From: Betaproteobacteria bacterium
GTDB taxonomy: Bacteria; Pseudomonadota; Gammaproteobacteria; Burkholderiales; Usitatibacteraceae
Reading direction: 5' to 3'
NCBI GenBank assembly: GCA_016791265.1
Contig: JAEUMY010000007.1
Span: 62,001 to 126,000, forward strand
Length of the DNA: 64,000 nt
The notes under the pieces were generated by a model. That model was not told the origin of the DNA. It did not search any database and saw only the letters and a program-made list of their open reading frames with translations. Positions within the stretch are counted from its first letter, which is position 1. Every line of letters begins with the position of its first letter. This document shows, piece after piece, positions 54,284-62,890 of this stretch. A program made the translations under genes and the position numbers.

Positions 54284-55219
54284 TCACTCAACCACCTTCC
54301 CACCCACTACCTTCACCGGCCCCGGAAAGAACATATTGGTCGTCTCCTGATACGCCCGATACTCGGGCCGTTTCTGCACGGAGTAATACTCGGCGGGTTT
54401 GGCGCCGGTGTAGTACACGAGCGTGTAGTACATGAGGCGTGAGACGAACAGCAGGCCGAGGCCGAGCAGGATCCAGACTACCCAGCCATCCTGCGCGGAA
54501 CGGGCCAGCCAGGACGGGATGGCGGCGATCAACAGCGCGTTCCACACCATCCATTCGGCGAAGTAGTTGGGATGGCGGCTGTAACGCCACAGGCCGACAT
54601 TGCAGACCTGGTTTTTCAGATTGCGCAGCTTCATTTCGCGCAGGAACGCGAGCTTCTGCATGTCCGCCACGCTCTCCATTACGAAGGCACCGATCCAGAT
54701 CAGGAGGCCGATGACTTCGAGCGTGTGCAGCGATTCGCTCTTGTTGCTGGCGATGAGGTAGGCCGGGAAAGCGAGGAAGGACGCGTTCGCCAGACCCTGC
54801 ACCAGCGCCTCGATCTGGATCATGAGCGGGATGTTCGTGATGCCCTTGCGTTCCCAACGCAGGCGCTGGTACTGGTAGCGCGGAAACTCCGTTTGAAAGA
54901 AGCCGTTCCGCCACATATTGATGGCACCCAGGCCCATGCGGAGGCCGATGAAGAGATAGACAAGGCTGATGACGAGTTTGCGGATCGGCTGACCGTCCGC
55001 CAGCGCAAGTGTGGCCACACCGATCAGCGCCAGGCCCAGCGGCCACCCGATGTCGACATAGGACAAGCGCCCTGTTTTCCAGGCCGGGATGCAGACCACC
55101 AGGGCAAACAGCAGCAACTGGGCAAGGCCATTGACCCAGCCGAGTTGGGACAGGTCAGTTGTGAAGAAGAGGAGTGACCAGCCCGCGGCGAAGGGGAGGA
55201 GTGGGGTGATGAAGTGCAT
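54284..55219 (-). CDS. DUF1295 family membrane protein (steroid 5-alpha reductase-like)
   Basis: 311 aa with about eight hydrophobic segments. The C-terminal NVGLWRYSRHPNYFAEWMVWNALLI and YYSVQKRPEYRAYQETTNMFFP match DUF1295 / 5-alpha-reductase-like methyl transfer or reductase folds. Substrate unknown. It ends the host-like segment before the defence island. Confidence 0.9.
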   Translation of the reverse strand: MHFITPLLPFAAGWSLLFFTTDLSQLGWVNGLAQLLLFALVVCIPAWKTGRLSYVDIGWPLGLALIGVATLALADGQPIRKLVISLVYLFIGLRMGLGAINMWRNGFFQTEFPRYQYQRLRWERKGITNIPLMIQIEALVQGLANASFLAFPAYLIASNKSESLHTLEVIGLLIWIGAFVMESVADMQKLAFLREMKLRNLKNQVCNVGLWRYSRHPNYFAEWMVWNALLIAAIPSWLARSAQDGWVVWILLGLGLLFVSRLMYYTLVYYTGAKPAEYYSVQKRPEYRAYQETTNMFFPGPVKVVGGKVVE

Positions 55220-55228
55220 GGCTACGCT

Positions 55229-55699
55229 TTACGGGCAAGATTCTCCAGACGTCTTTGCTCCCTTGTCCTTGGCACGCCCTGCTTTCGCGTCTAACACAGC
55301 GTTTCGTATCTGCTCCACAACCGAGGGCATCGACTTTCTAATTTGGTGCTCCCAAACTCGCAGAACAGTCCAGCCCAATTCCTCTAGCTGCCGATTCACT
55401 TCAGAGTCGCGTTCGGCGTTGCGGCGCCTCTTCTCCTTCCAAAAGTCAGCTCTCTGCGCGGGCGCGATGTAGTGCTCAGGACAACCATGCCAGAAACAAC
55501 CGTCCACAAAAACCACAACACCGGCAGAAGGGTAAACAAAATCAGGACGCCCAGGCAGTTTAGAGTGCAATCGGTGTCGCAATCCGGCAGCAAAACAAGC
55601 GTGTCTAAGCTGAATCTCCAGCTTGGTATTCTTCCCTCTGTTTTTGGACATGCAGAGGGACCGCTGAGCAGCAGTCAATACATCTGACACTTCACTCAA
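55229..55699 (-). CDS. vsr: Very short patch repair endonuclease Vsr
   Basis: 156 aa from a TTG start that overlaps the upstream stop. LRHRLHSKLPGRPDFVYPSAGVVVFVDGCFWHGCPEH contains the Vsr catalytic Asp and zinc/His residues; WKEKRRRNAERDSEVNRQLEELGWTVLRVWEHQI is the second half. Vsr nicks T:G mismatches left by deamination of 5-methylcytosine, so it fits the C5 methyltransferase upstream. Last gene of the five-gene minus-strand operon. AT-richer than flanks. Confidence 0.93.
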   Translation of the reverse strand: MSEVSDVLTAAQRSLCMSKNRGKNTKLEIQLRHACFAAGLRHRLHSKLPGRPDFVYPSAGVVVFVDGCFWHGCPEHYIAPAQRADFWKEKRRRNAERDSEVNRQLEELGWTVLRVWEHQIRKSMPSVVEQIRNAVLDAKAGRAKDKGAKTSGESCP

Positions 55700-56820
55700 C
55701 CTTCATGAATACCAGCTTCGTCAGAACTCTCAATCTCAATGACTTGCTCATCGAAATCAAAGAACTGGGGGGCGAATGAAAGTGAATCGACTTTGACCCC
55801 CAAGGGAAGACCTCCCAGGGTGCTTAGCAACCCGACAATCTTGGCACCAACATCTTTGGCCACTCTGCACTTTGCATATCCATCCCGGACTTCGTATAGC
55901 CGATAAAGATCGTAAATAGTCCCCGGTTGAGCGGCAAACCTCAGTTCCGCAATAGACAAGTGAACAGGACTCCCAAATGGTCCGGCTGTACTTTTGGCAT
56001 CAGCGTAGCGCTGCTGACCATCCACCTCCAAAAGGAAGTCAAACGGGCTGATCGCATTTACCTGGGAAGCCCATTGGTGGCTGCTCGCCCCTGACAGATT
56101 CCTTTGCTCAAGAAAGTAGTCCAAGAGTTCTTCACCTAGCAGTCCGATACGCTCGGCCGTCGCCTTTGAGCTCTGCAGCTCAGCCATGCTTAGGCCGCGC
56201 CCTGGTCTTCGAGTGTTGAGTTGACTTATCGCATCCCCAGAGCCGCGCCCAACATCTTCAATCAAGGCTTGATCAAGCCAGTCCCAGATGGGATGACTGG
56301 GCAATGGATCAGCTTCAACAGTTAGCTGCTGTAAGTCTCCATCCCCGATGAGGGCCATCGACCCTGTGGGGTACCGCCGTTCCAGCGCCGCATGTAAAGA
56401 CGAATCCTGCTCGCTTGCGACTGATATCAGCACTACTTTCACCGAACTTGGAGCGCTGGAGCCGCTGAATTCCATAATCGCAAAGTCATTTGGCGCTAGC
56501 TTGTCGTATCGACCAGGAAAATCTTCTGGTGTGTAAACAAGCTCACCATTTAGGCGCCAGTTTTTCTCTTGTTTCAGAATTTTTCTGGCCAACTGGTGAG
56601 GCCCGGCACTCCCGGGACCAAAGAATGTCACCGTTACCAGGGCGCGACGATCTGGAAGGCTGTTGACAGCCTCAGAAAGCGAGGGGAAGAGCTCATTCTC
56701 GATAAGCTGCCTGTCAAGATTAAATCCCTTCTGCTTTGAGCCGGGATTCGTCTTGAAGTACGTATGAAAAAAGGACAAGTCAGACGACTTCAGTCGCTTC
56801 ACTACTAGTTTTCTTGGCAT
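55696..56820 (-). CDS. DUF3883-like nuclease candidate linked to the C5 methyltransferase
   Basis: 374 aa. N-terminal half of unknown fold (FHTYFKTNPGSKQKGFNLDRQ, VTVTFFGPGSAGPHQLARKIL). The C-terminal part has AERIGLLGEELLDYFLEQRNLSG, then SPFDFLLEVDGQQRYADAKSTAGPFGSPVHLS, a PD-(D/E)xK-like D..(D)AK core as in DUF3883 proteins. It overlaps the methyltransferase by 41 bp and vsr by 4 bp. The cognate restriction enzyme is the leading guess; no specificity can be given. Confidence 0.65.
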   Translation of the reverse strand: MPRKLVVKRLKSSDLSFFHTYFKTNPGSKQKGFNLDRQLIENELFPSLSEAVNSLPDRRALVTVTFFGPGSAGPHQLARKILKQEKNWRLNGELVYTPEDFPGRYDKLAPNDFAIMEFSGSSAPSSVKVVLISVASEQDSSLHAALERRYPTGSMALIGDGDLQQLTVEADPLPSHPIWDWLDQALIEDVGRGSGDAISQLNTRRPGRGLSMAELQSSKATAERIGLLGEELLDYFLEQRNLSGASSHQWASQVNAISPFDFLLEVDGQQRYADAKSTAGPFGSPVHLSIAELRFAAQPGTIYDLYRLYEVRDGYAKCRVAKDVGAKIVGLLSTLGGLPLGVKVDSLSFAPQFFDFDEQVIEIESSDEAGIHEG

Positions 56821-58312
56821 GTTTCTTTGTCAGCTGCTTAAAGATACTGTTAGCCAATGCCCGCGCCAGAACAGCAGGAACGGCATTACCGATTTGCCTA
56901 AAGGCTGGATTCATCGAGCCCGAAAGAATGAATCCATCTGGGAAGGACTGGAGGCGCGCAGCTTCACGCACAGAAATCGTTCTAGCCTGCCGGCTATCAT
57001 AGTGAATGTGTGAGTAGCCATCTTTCCCGAGATGCGCCATTAGAGTTCTCGCAGGCGCATCGGCTTCCATCTTCCTCCACTTGTTTGGAAACTTGCCCGG
57101 GTCATACGGTGGAACTATGCTCTCCCAAAGCTTCTTGTACTGAGCTGACTTCGTCGAAATTGGTTTTCCTGTCTCAGCCTCGACAACTGCCAGTCGCTCA
57201 TTAAATAGCTCAATTGCATGCTGGTGCGCTTCGGGATACTGATCTCCAGGACTCATTCTTCTGAAAATTGCATAGTCTCTGGGCAAGTATCGAATTACGT
57301 GATCACTAATGCCGCCTTCGCTCTCAAAACCCGGCCAAGATCTCATTTGCTTTGCGAATTGCGACGGTGACACATCTGACCGATATGGTCGATACTCATC
57401 GAACTTTCTCACCCCACGTTTCAGCTTTCCTTCAAGGTGATCAGTAATTACTGGCAAATCGCCCAAGGCATCCTGAGCAGTGACTGCCGGAAGACAGTCT
57501 TTTCGATCGGCAATCGGCGGTTCGTAAAAAAAATTCTCTTCTGAAAATAGATCGTTGCGGATGGTTTGGAGCGCCACCTGCCTACTGCCCGCATATCCTC
57601 TAGGCAGTTCTATCCAATGCGACGGGATCGGAAACTCAATTTCAGAAGCAATATCTGACGCAATGGCAATCAAGAACATCCGCTCTCGCATCTGAGGGGC
57701 GCCATAGAAGACAGAATTCAAAAGCGTGTATCGGCATGAATAGCCCATGTCTGACAGAATTTCACATGTCTCTTCTGCGACATTATGTCCGCCATAATTC
57801 AGGACATCGGGTACGTTTTCCATTAATAGGGCTATAGGCTTCAGCCTGTTCACATAGTGCAGATACCGAAGATATAGATTTCCTCTTGCGTCCTGCAGAA
57901 AAGCCTCGGGATGGTCTGCAATCTCTCTCAGTTTTGCGCGTCCTACACGCGCAAATGCTTGGCAAGGAGGTCCGCCCACAATCACATCGACATGGGTCTC
58001 CGCCCGGCCCTTGTAACCCAAGCCAAGTAGCAGGTCCTCGGGCTCAATTTTTATAATGTCCTTCGGGGCAGCATGTAGTTCAAATTTGTCCCCAGACAAA
58101 TCACCAAAAAAATTAATTGCGTGTGAGCGGGCAGCGTCTTTATCGAATTCTAGAGCGGCGATAGATTTGTATCCGGCAGCATCAAAGCCCAGAGAAATTC
58201 CGCCGCAGCCTCCAAAGAGATCCAGCGTGCGCGGTGCGTCACCGCTCAAGATTCTTGCGTGCTTTTCCCTCGCCAAGCTTGGCGGCAGTTTGGTATACCT
58301 ATGTTTAGTCAT
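56780..58312 (-). CDS. DNA (cytosine-5) methyltransferase
   Basis: 510 aa; ATG at 58312 (a TTG at 58321 is possible). Motif I LFGGCGGISLGFDAAG, motif IV VGGPPCQAFARVGRA with the catalytic Cys, motif VI ENVPDVLNY, motif VIII QMRERMFLIAI, motif IX-X RTLMAHLGKDGYSHIHYDSRQARTIS and QIGNAVPAVLARALA. It has a long target-recognition region (about 225-400). AT-richer than the chromosome. Overlapped by the nuclease candidate; Vsr follows. Confidence 0.95.
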   Translation of the reverse strand: MTKHRYTKLPPSLAREKHARILSGDAPRTLDLFGGCGGISLGFDAAGYKSIAALEFDKDAARSHAINFFGDLSGDKFELHAAPKDIIKIEPEDLLLGLGYKGRAETHVDVIVGGPPCQAFARVGRAKLREIADHPEAFLQDARGNLYLRYLHYVNRLKPIALLMENVPDVLNYGGHNVAEETCEILSDMGYSCRYTLLNSVFYGAPQMRERMFLIAIASDIASEIEFPIPSHWIELPRGYAGSRQVALQTIRNDLFSEENFFYEPPIADRKDCLPAVTAQDALGDLPVITDHLEGKLKRGVRKFDEYRPYRSDVSPSQFAKQMRSWPGFESEGGISDHVIRYLPRDYAIFRRMSPGDQYPEAHQHAIELFNERLAVVEAETGKPISTKSAQYKKLWESIVPPYDPGKFPNKWRKMEADAPARTLMAHLGKDGYSHIHYDSRQARTISVREAARLQSFPDGFILSGSMNPAFRQIGNAVPAVLARALANSIFKQLTKKHAKKTSSEATEVV

Positions 58313-58329
58313 CTCGTTCAAACCCTGTG

Positions 58330-59394
58330 CTAAACAACCGGCTTCACCAAACTGCTCACATAGGTAGCTCGAATACTTCGCTCCTTCTTATTGTTTACCG
58401 CCTCCCTTGCTGCCTGGATGAAGTCTTCCGGCAATTGCTGTTCAAACTCAGCGAGTGCAGCAGCGGTTCCCGCCAGATCGATTTCCCTCTTCTCATAGAA
58501 CTCACTGGCAATCTCTACGCAAAGAGAAAAGAAATTAGCTTTCTGGAACCAGATTGAGTTCTTGGGGAGCTTGAGTTCACGTATCAGCTTCCCTGCGCCC
58601 ACGAACGCGTTTACAACTCTATCTCGTTCAGGGAAGGACTCCTTGAAGCCCTCAAGGAACTCAATGGACAGGTCGTTCCTATTGAAGTAGCCGCCAAGCA
58701 AAGTGGACATCATGTTTAGCACATGAAACAAGGGGACTTTGCGTGCAATTTCATGATCCGTGAATACGCCTGAGTCACGCAGCAACCCATGGAACGGTAA
58801 CGCATCAATTTTCCCAGCCCAATCAAAAAACTCTTTAGGGATTGCTGGATCAACCCTGAAGTCATCACTATCGGCACCGGGCAAATCAAGCTGATCGGTC
58901 AGCAGTTTCGCGACGAGCATGTATTCACTGGAACCGTACTCGGAAGCCAACTTTTCGATTGTGGTGAGAGAGTTGGAAGTGCGGTTCAGTCTTTGAAAAA
59001 TCTCTTTTACTTCTTGGCTATTGTTATCCAAGTCAAGCTCAATTACACCAATCTCGTACTTGAAGAAGTCCGCCTTCTCTGCGTCATTTAGATCCCGAAA
59101 GTACCGCCCAGCGGTAGCAATCTTGTTGTCTACAAACTCCAAGATCGCATTAGTTCTCTGCTGGCCATCAACAATGCAGGAAGTCGCTTTCATTGCTTGG
59201 AGGTCGATAGTGCCCCGCGAAAAGAACATCTGCGGAAAAGGGTATCCCTTCAGAATTGTGTCAATGAAATCCCGCTTGTGGACTTCTCTCCAAACAAGAT
59301 TCCGTTGGAAGTAGGGGTTTGGAATAAGCCTGTTCGCTCGGACCTCATTCACTATGTACAAAAGTGAGACAGATCGAATTTGGTATCTGATCAT
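58330..59394 (-). CDS. DUF262 domain protein (ParB/GmrSD-like fold)
   Basis: 354 aa. NPYFQRNLVWREVHKRDFIDTILKGYPFPQMFF near 28-60 and the hallmark CIVDGQQRTNAILEFV near 74 are DUF262; FQRLNRTSNSLTTIEKLASEYG follows. No C-terminal DUF1524 HNH motif was seen, so it is not a full GmrSD enzyme. ATGA overlap with the nucleotidyltransferase-like gene upstream and 17 bp before the methyltransferase stop side place it in the five-gene operon. Confidence 0.88.
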   Translation of the reverse strand: MIRYQIRSVSLLYIVNEVRANRLIPNPYFQRNLVWREVHKRDFIDTILKGYPFPQMFFSRGTIDLQAMKATSCIVDGQQRTNAILEFVDNKIATAGRYFRDLNDAEKADFFKYEIGVIELDLDNNSQEVKEIFQRLNRTSNSLTTIEKLASEYGSSEYMLVAKLLTDQLDLPGADSDDFRVDPAIPKEFFDWAGKIDALPFHGLLRDSGVFTDHEIARKVPLFHVLNMMSTLLGGYFNRNDLSIEFLEGFKESFPERDRVVNAFVGAGKLIRELKLPKNSIWFQKANFFSLCVEIASEFYEKREIDLAGTAAALAEFEQQLPEDFIQAAREAVNNKKERSIRATYVSSLVKPVV

Positions 59395-59978
59395 TGGACG
59401 ATTCCTTTGGTCGAGAGGAAGTGCTTAACCGCCTCAATTTGCTTAGCTTCAAAAAAGGTTTCGCTCGCGTAAACATAGGCACTTACGCTCTTAAAGAGCG
59501 CCTTGAAATCTCTTGTTAAGTCACCAAAAAGAGTAATCCATTCGGTTTTTTGGCTGCATCTGGGCATCAGACGGGGAACAAATATTCCTCGTTGCAAATT
59601 AAAGAGAAATTGGTCGCGAGAAAGCTTATCTTCCCAAAGCAACCCGTCATTAAAGGACTTTGAGACTTTTAGCGCCACTTCCATCATTCGAATGTAAAGG
59701 CCCGGGTCTACGATTGCGATATCAAGATCAGATTCTGCTGCCCTAAAGCGGGTCCCCTTAACCAAACTGATCCCTGTCTTTGCAGATCCTACAATCTGAA
59801 CAGCAGAAATCGGGACTCCCAGGCTATCCGAAACGCGCGAAAAGACTCTGTATTGATCGTCTGCATTATCAAGAAAGGCTGCCGTTGGGAGTATCAAATA
59901 CAGCTTCCGCGCAATTTCCCTCTTTTCATCACCAGAGTTTGCCCAAGCAATGATTTGATCTGCGATTTTTTGGCTCAT
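59391..59978 (-). CDS. Nucleotidyltransferase-like protein
   Basis: 195 aa. VQIVGSAKTGISLVKGTRFRAAESDLDIAIVDPG near 61-95 carries the GS...DxD signature of the polymerase-beta NTase fold. Beyond that the protein is helical and has no recognised partner domain. First gene of the island operon, 9 bp behind polA stop, and coupled to DUF262 by a 4-bp overlap. Whether it acts as a toxin, makes a signal nucleotide or is an inactive NTase cannot be decided. Confidence 0.72.
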   Translation of the reverse strand: MSQKIADQIIAWANSGDEKREIARKLYLILPTAAFLDNADDQYRVFSRVSDSLGVPISAVQIVGSAKTGISLVKGTRFRAAESDLDIAIVDPGLYIRMMEVALKVSKSFNDGLLWEDKLSRDQFLFNLQRGIFVPRLMPRCSQKTEWITLFGDLTRDFKALFKSVSAYVYASETFFEAKQIEAVKHFLSTKGIVQ

Positions 59979-59987
59979 ACCACGGCG

Positions 59988-62804
59988 CTAGTGCGCCTCC
60001 TCCCAATTCCCACCCACCCCCGGCTCAGCGACCAACGGCACATCCAGCTTCGCTACCCCCGTCATCAGTTCCGGCACCTTCGCCTTCACGATCTCCAGCT
60101 CTGACTCGGGCACTTCCAGCACGAGTTCGTCGTGTACCTGCATGACGAGCAGGGTTTTCAGCTCTGCTTCTTCCAGCCAATCCTGCACCTTGATCATGGC
60201 GAGCTTGATGAGGTCTGCCGCCGTGCCCTGCATGGGCGCGTTGATGGCGGCGCGCTCTGCCCCTTGTCTGCGAGCCTGGTTGCCGGATTTGATGTCGGGC
60301 AGCCACAGGCGGCGGCCGAACACTGTTTCGACATAGCCGCGCTCGTGCGCCTCCGCACGGGTGCGCTGCATGTAGTCGGCGACACCGGGATAGCGCTGGA
60401 AATATTTGTCGATGTAGCTGGCGGCAGCACTCCGCTCGATGCCGAGATTGCTCGCGAGGCCGAACGCGCTCATGCCGTAGATGAGGCCGAAGTTGATGAC
60501 CTTGGCGTAGCGGCGCTGCTCGCTGCTGACTTCGTCGCGCGACACACCGAACACTTCCGCCGCCGTGGCGCGGTGCACGTCCTCGCCATGATGGAAGGCA
60601 TCGAGCAGGCCCTTGTCGCCGGAGAGGTGGGCCATGATTCGCAGTTCAATTTGCGAGTAGTCGGCGGAGATGATCTTGCTGCCGGGCGGGGCGATGAAGG
60701 CTTCGCGGATACGCCGGCCTTCCGCCGTGCGCACGGGAATGTTCTGCAGATTGGGATCGTTGGATGACAGGCGGCCCGTCACGGCGACGGCCTGCGCGTA
60801 GTTGGTGTGCACGCGGCCGGTGCGCGAGTTGACCATGCGCGGCAGCTTGTCGGTGTAGGTGCTCTTCAGCTTGGACACGCTGCGGTAGTCGAGGATGATC
60901 TTGGGCAGCGGGTGATCCTCGGCCAGTTTCTCCAGCGTCTCTTCATCCGTGCTGGGCGCGCCACCGGGCGTTTTCTTGAGCGGCTTGATGCCTTTCTTGT
61001 CGAAGAGGATTTCGGCGAGCTGTTTGGGTGAGCCGAGGTTGAAGGGCTGGCCGGCTTCCGCGTGCGCCTTGGCTTCCAGCTCCAGCATTTTCTGGCCCAG
61101 CTCGCCGCTCTGCTTTTCCATCTGCGCCGAATCGATGAGCACACCGTTTCGCTCCATCTTGAGCAGCACGTGCATCGTCGGCATTTCGATCTGTTCGTAC
61201 ACGTAGCGGAGCTTCTCATCGGCCAGCACCTGCGGCGTGATGGCGCCGTGCAGTTGCAGCGTGACGTCGGAATCCTCTGACGAATATTCGCAGGCGCGGT
61301 CGATGTCCACCTGGTCGAAGCCGATCTGCGTGGCGCCCTTGCCGGCGACCTCTTCATAGCTGATGGTGGTGGCGCCGAGGAAGCGCGTGGCCAGCGAATC
61401 CATGTCGTGACGCTGGTGTGACTCCAGCACATAGTCGGCCAGCAGCGTGTCGTGGGCATAGCCCTGCACGTGGATGCCGTGATTGGCGAAGACGTGCAGA
61501 TCGTACTTGGCGTTCTGGCCGAGCTTTTTCTTGTCGGGGTTTTCCAGCCAGGGTTTGAGTTTGTTCAGCGTTTCGTTGAGGAGGAGCTGATCCGGAGCGC
61601 CGGGATAGCGGTGGGTGAGCGGGATGTACGCGGCCTCGCCCGGCGTGACGGCGAAGGAGATGCCAACGATCTGTGCGGCCATCTGGTCGAGACTGGTGGT
61701 CTCGGTGTCGAGGCAGGTGATGGCGGCGGCGTTGAGTTTGGCGAGCCACTTGTCGAGTTGCTCGGTGGTGAGGATGAGCTCGTAGTTTCTTGTGTTGATG
61801 AATTCGACCACCCCTCTCCCGCCTTCGGCACCCTCCCCCACTGATGGGGGAGGGGAACCGCCTGCGGACCAGCGGGTGGCGGCGGTGTCTTTGGCGGCTT
61901 GCTTGAAGACGCCTTCGCCCTCCGCCTCCCGCCTCCCGCCTCCCGCCTCCCCGGCAGCCGCGCCGCCAAGCGGCGTCATCAGATTCGACACACGGAACCG
62001 CTCGTGCAAAGCACGGAGGCGCTCGGCATTCGGTTCTTTCCATGCGAGGTCAGGAAAATCGAACGGCAGCGGCACATCGCATTTCACGGTGACGAGCACG
62101 CGGCCGGTGGGCAGCCAGTCGAGGGCCTTGCGCAGGTTCTCACCCACCACACCCTTCATCGTTGGAGCGGCGGCGATGACGCCATCGAGGCTGCCGTATT
62201 CGGCGATCCATTTCGCAGCGGTCTTGGGGCCGACCTTTTCCACGCCGGGCACGTTGTCGACCGAGTCGCCCATGAGGGTCAGGTAATCGATGATGCGCTC
62301 GGGCGGCACGCCGAATTTGGCGACGACGCCGGCAGCGTCCAGGGTCTCGTTGCTCATGGTGTTGACCAGCGTGACCTGGTCGGTGACGAGCTGGGCGAGA
62401 TCCTTGTCGCCGGTGCCGATGATGGTTTCCACCCCGCGCGCGCTGGCGTGGGCCGCGAGCGTGCCGATGACATCGTCCGCCTCCATGCCGGGTACTTCGA
62501 CGATCTGCCAGCCCAGCGCCTCGGCCGCCTCGCGGATGGGGCCGATCTGGAAGGCAAGGTCTTCCGGCATGGCGGTGCGGGTGGCCTTGTAGTCCGCATA
62601 GATTTCGTCGCGGAAGGTGGGGCCGTGGGGGTCGAAAACGCAGGCGCTATAATCGGCCGGGTAGTCCTTCTTCAGCTTCTCCAGCATGCCGACCACACCT
62701 CGCAGCGCGCCGGTGGGCTCGCCCGCGGGGCTGCGCAGATCGGGCAGCGCGTGAAACGCGCGATAGAAGAACGAAGAAATGTCGACGAGGAGGAGGCGGG
62801 GCAT
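59988..62804 (-). CDS. polA: DNA polymerase I
   Basis: 938 aa. N-terminal 5'-3' exonuclease (MPRLLLVDISSFFYRAFHALP, GMEADDVIG, GDKDLAQLV, MGDSVDNVPG), a central 3'-5' exonuclease domain with intact metal residues (CLDTETTSLDQM, DTLLADYVLE), and the polymerase domain (SADYSQIELRIMAHLSGD, RRYAKVINFGLIYGMS, VMQVHDELVLEVPE). Length is slightly above E. coli PolA. A repeat-derived linker at about residues 290-340 separates the two nuclease domains. One near-copy of the palindrome is in frame at 61280-61291. Confidence 0.97.
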   Translation of the reverse strand: MPRLLLVDISSFFYRAFHALPDLRSPAGEPTGALRGVVGMLEKLKKDYPADYSACVFDPHGPTFRDEIYADYKATRTAMPEDLAFQIGPIREAAEALGWQIVEVPGMEADDVIGTLAAHASARGVETIIGTGDKDLAQLVTDQVTLVNTMSNETLDAAGVVAKFGVPPERIIDYLTLMGDSVDNVPGVEKVGPKTAAKWIAEYGSLDGVIAAAPTMKGVVGENLRKALDWLPTGRVLVTVKCDVPLPFDFPDLAWKEPNAERLRALHERFRVSNLMTPLGGAAAGEAGGGRREAEGEGVFKQAAKDTAATRWSAGGSPPPSVGEGAEGGRGVVEFINTRNYELILTTEQLDKWLAKLNAAAITCLDTETTSLDQMAAQIVGISFAVTPGEAAYIPLTHRYPGAPDQLLLNETLNKLKPWLENPDKKKLGQNAKYDLHVFANHGIHVQGYAHDTLLADYVLESHQRHDMDSLATRFLGATTISYEEVAGKGATQIGFDQVDIDRACEYSSEDSDVTLQLHGAITPQVLADEKLRYVYEQIEMPTMHVLLKMERNGVLIDSAQMEKQSGELGQKMLELEAKAHAEAGQPFNLGSPKQLAEILFDKKGIKPLKKTPGGAPSTDEETLEKLAEDHPLPKIILDYRSVSKLKSTYTDKLPRMVNSRTGRVHTNYAQAVAVTGRLSSNDPNLQNIPVRTAEGRRIREAFIAPPGSKIISADYSQIELRIMAHLSGDKGLLDAFHHGEDVHRATAAEVFGVSRDEVSSEQRRYAKVINFGLIYGMSAFGLASNLGIERSAAASYIDKYFQRYPGVADYMQRTRAEAHERGYVETVFGRRLWLPDIKSGNQARRQGAERAAINAPMQGTAADLIKLAMIKVQDWLEEAELKTLLVMQVHDELVLEVPESELEIVKAKVPELMTGVAKLDVPLVAEPGVGGNWEEAH
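61795..61958 (-). repeat. Repeat-derived, GC-rich linker inside polA
   Basis: CCCTCCCCCACTGATGGGGG is a hairpin sequence (about 61829-61850), and four CCCGCCT units lie at about 61920-61950. On the coding strand these read as SPPPSVGEGAEGGRG and GEAGGGRREAEGEG. They look like intergenic repeats absorbed in frame into a loop that tolerates length change. Confidence 0.7.
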
Positions 62805-62826
62805 GGCGTGGCTCTGCTTTCAGATT

Positions 62827-62838
62827 ACGAATATTCGC
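62827..62838. repeat. One-mismatch copy of the iterated palindrome
   Basis: ACGAATATTCGC in the 86-bp divergent gap between polA and the LOG gene. Confidence 0.8.
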
Positions 62839-62890
62839 ATAGGCGGGCAGTGAATCACAGGACGCCCGCGCAACAGGCAAAGCACACAAC

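Noticed and set aside
59391..59978. CBASS cyclase
   Set aside because: The NTase-like protein is short and lacks recognisable CD-NTase helical extensions; no CBASS effector (phospholipase, TM or Cap protein) is present.
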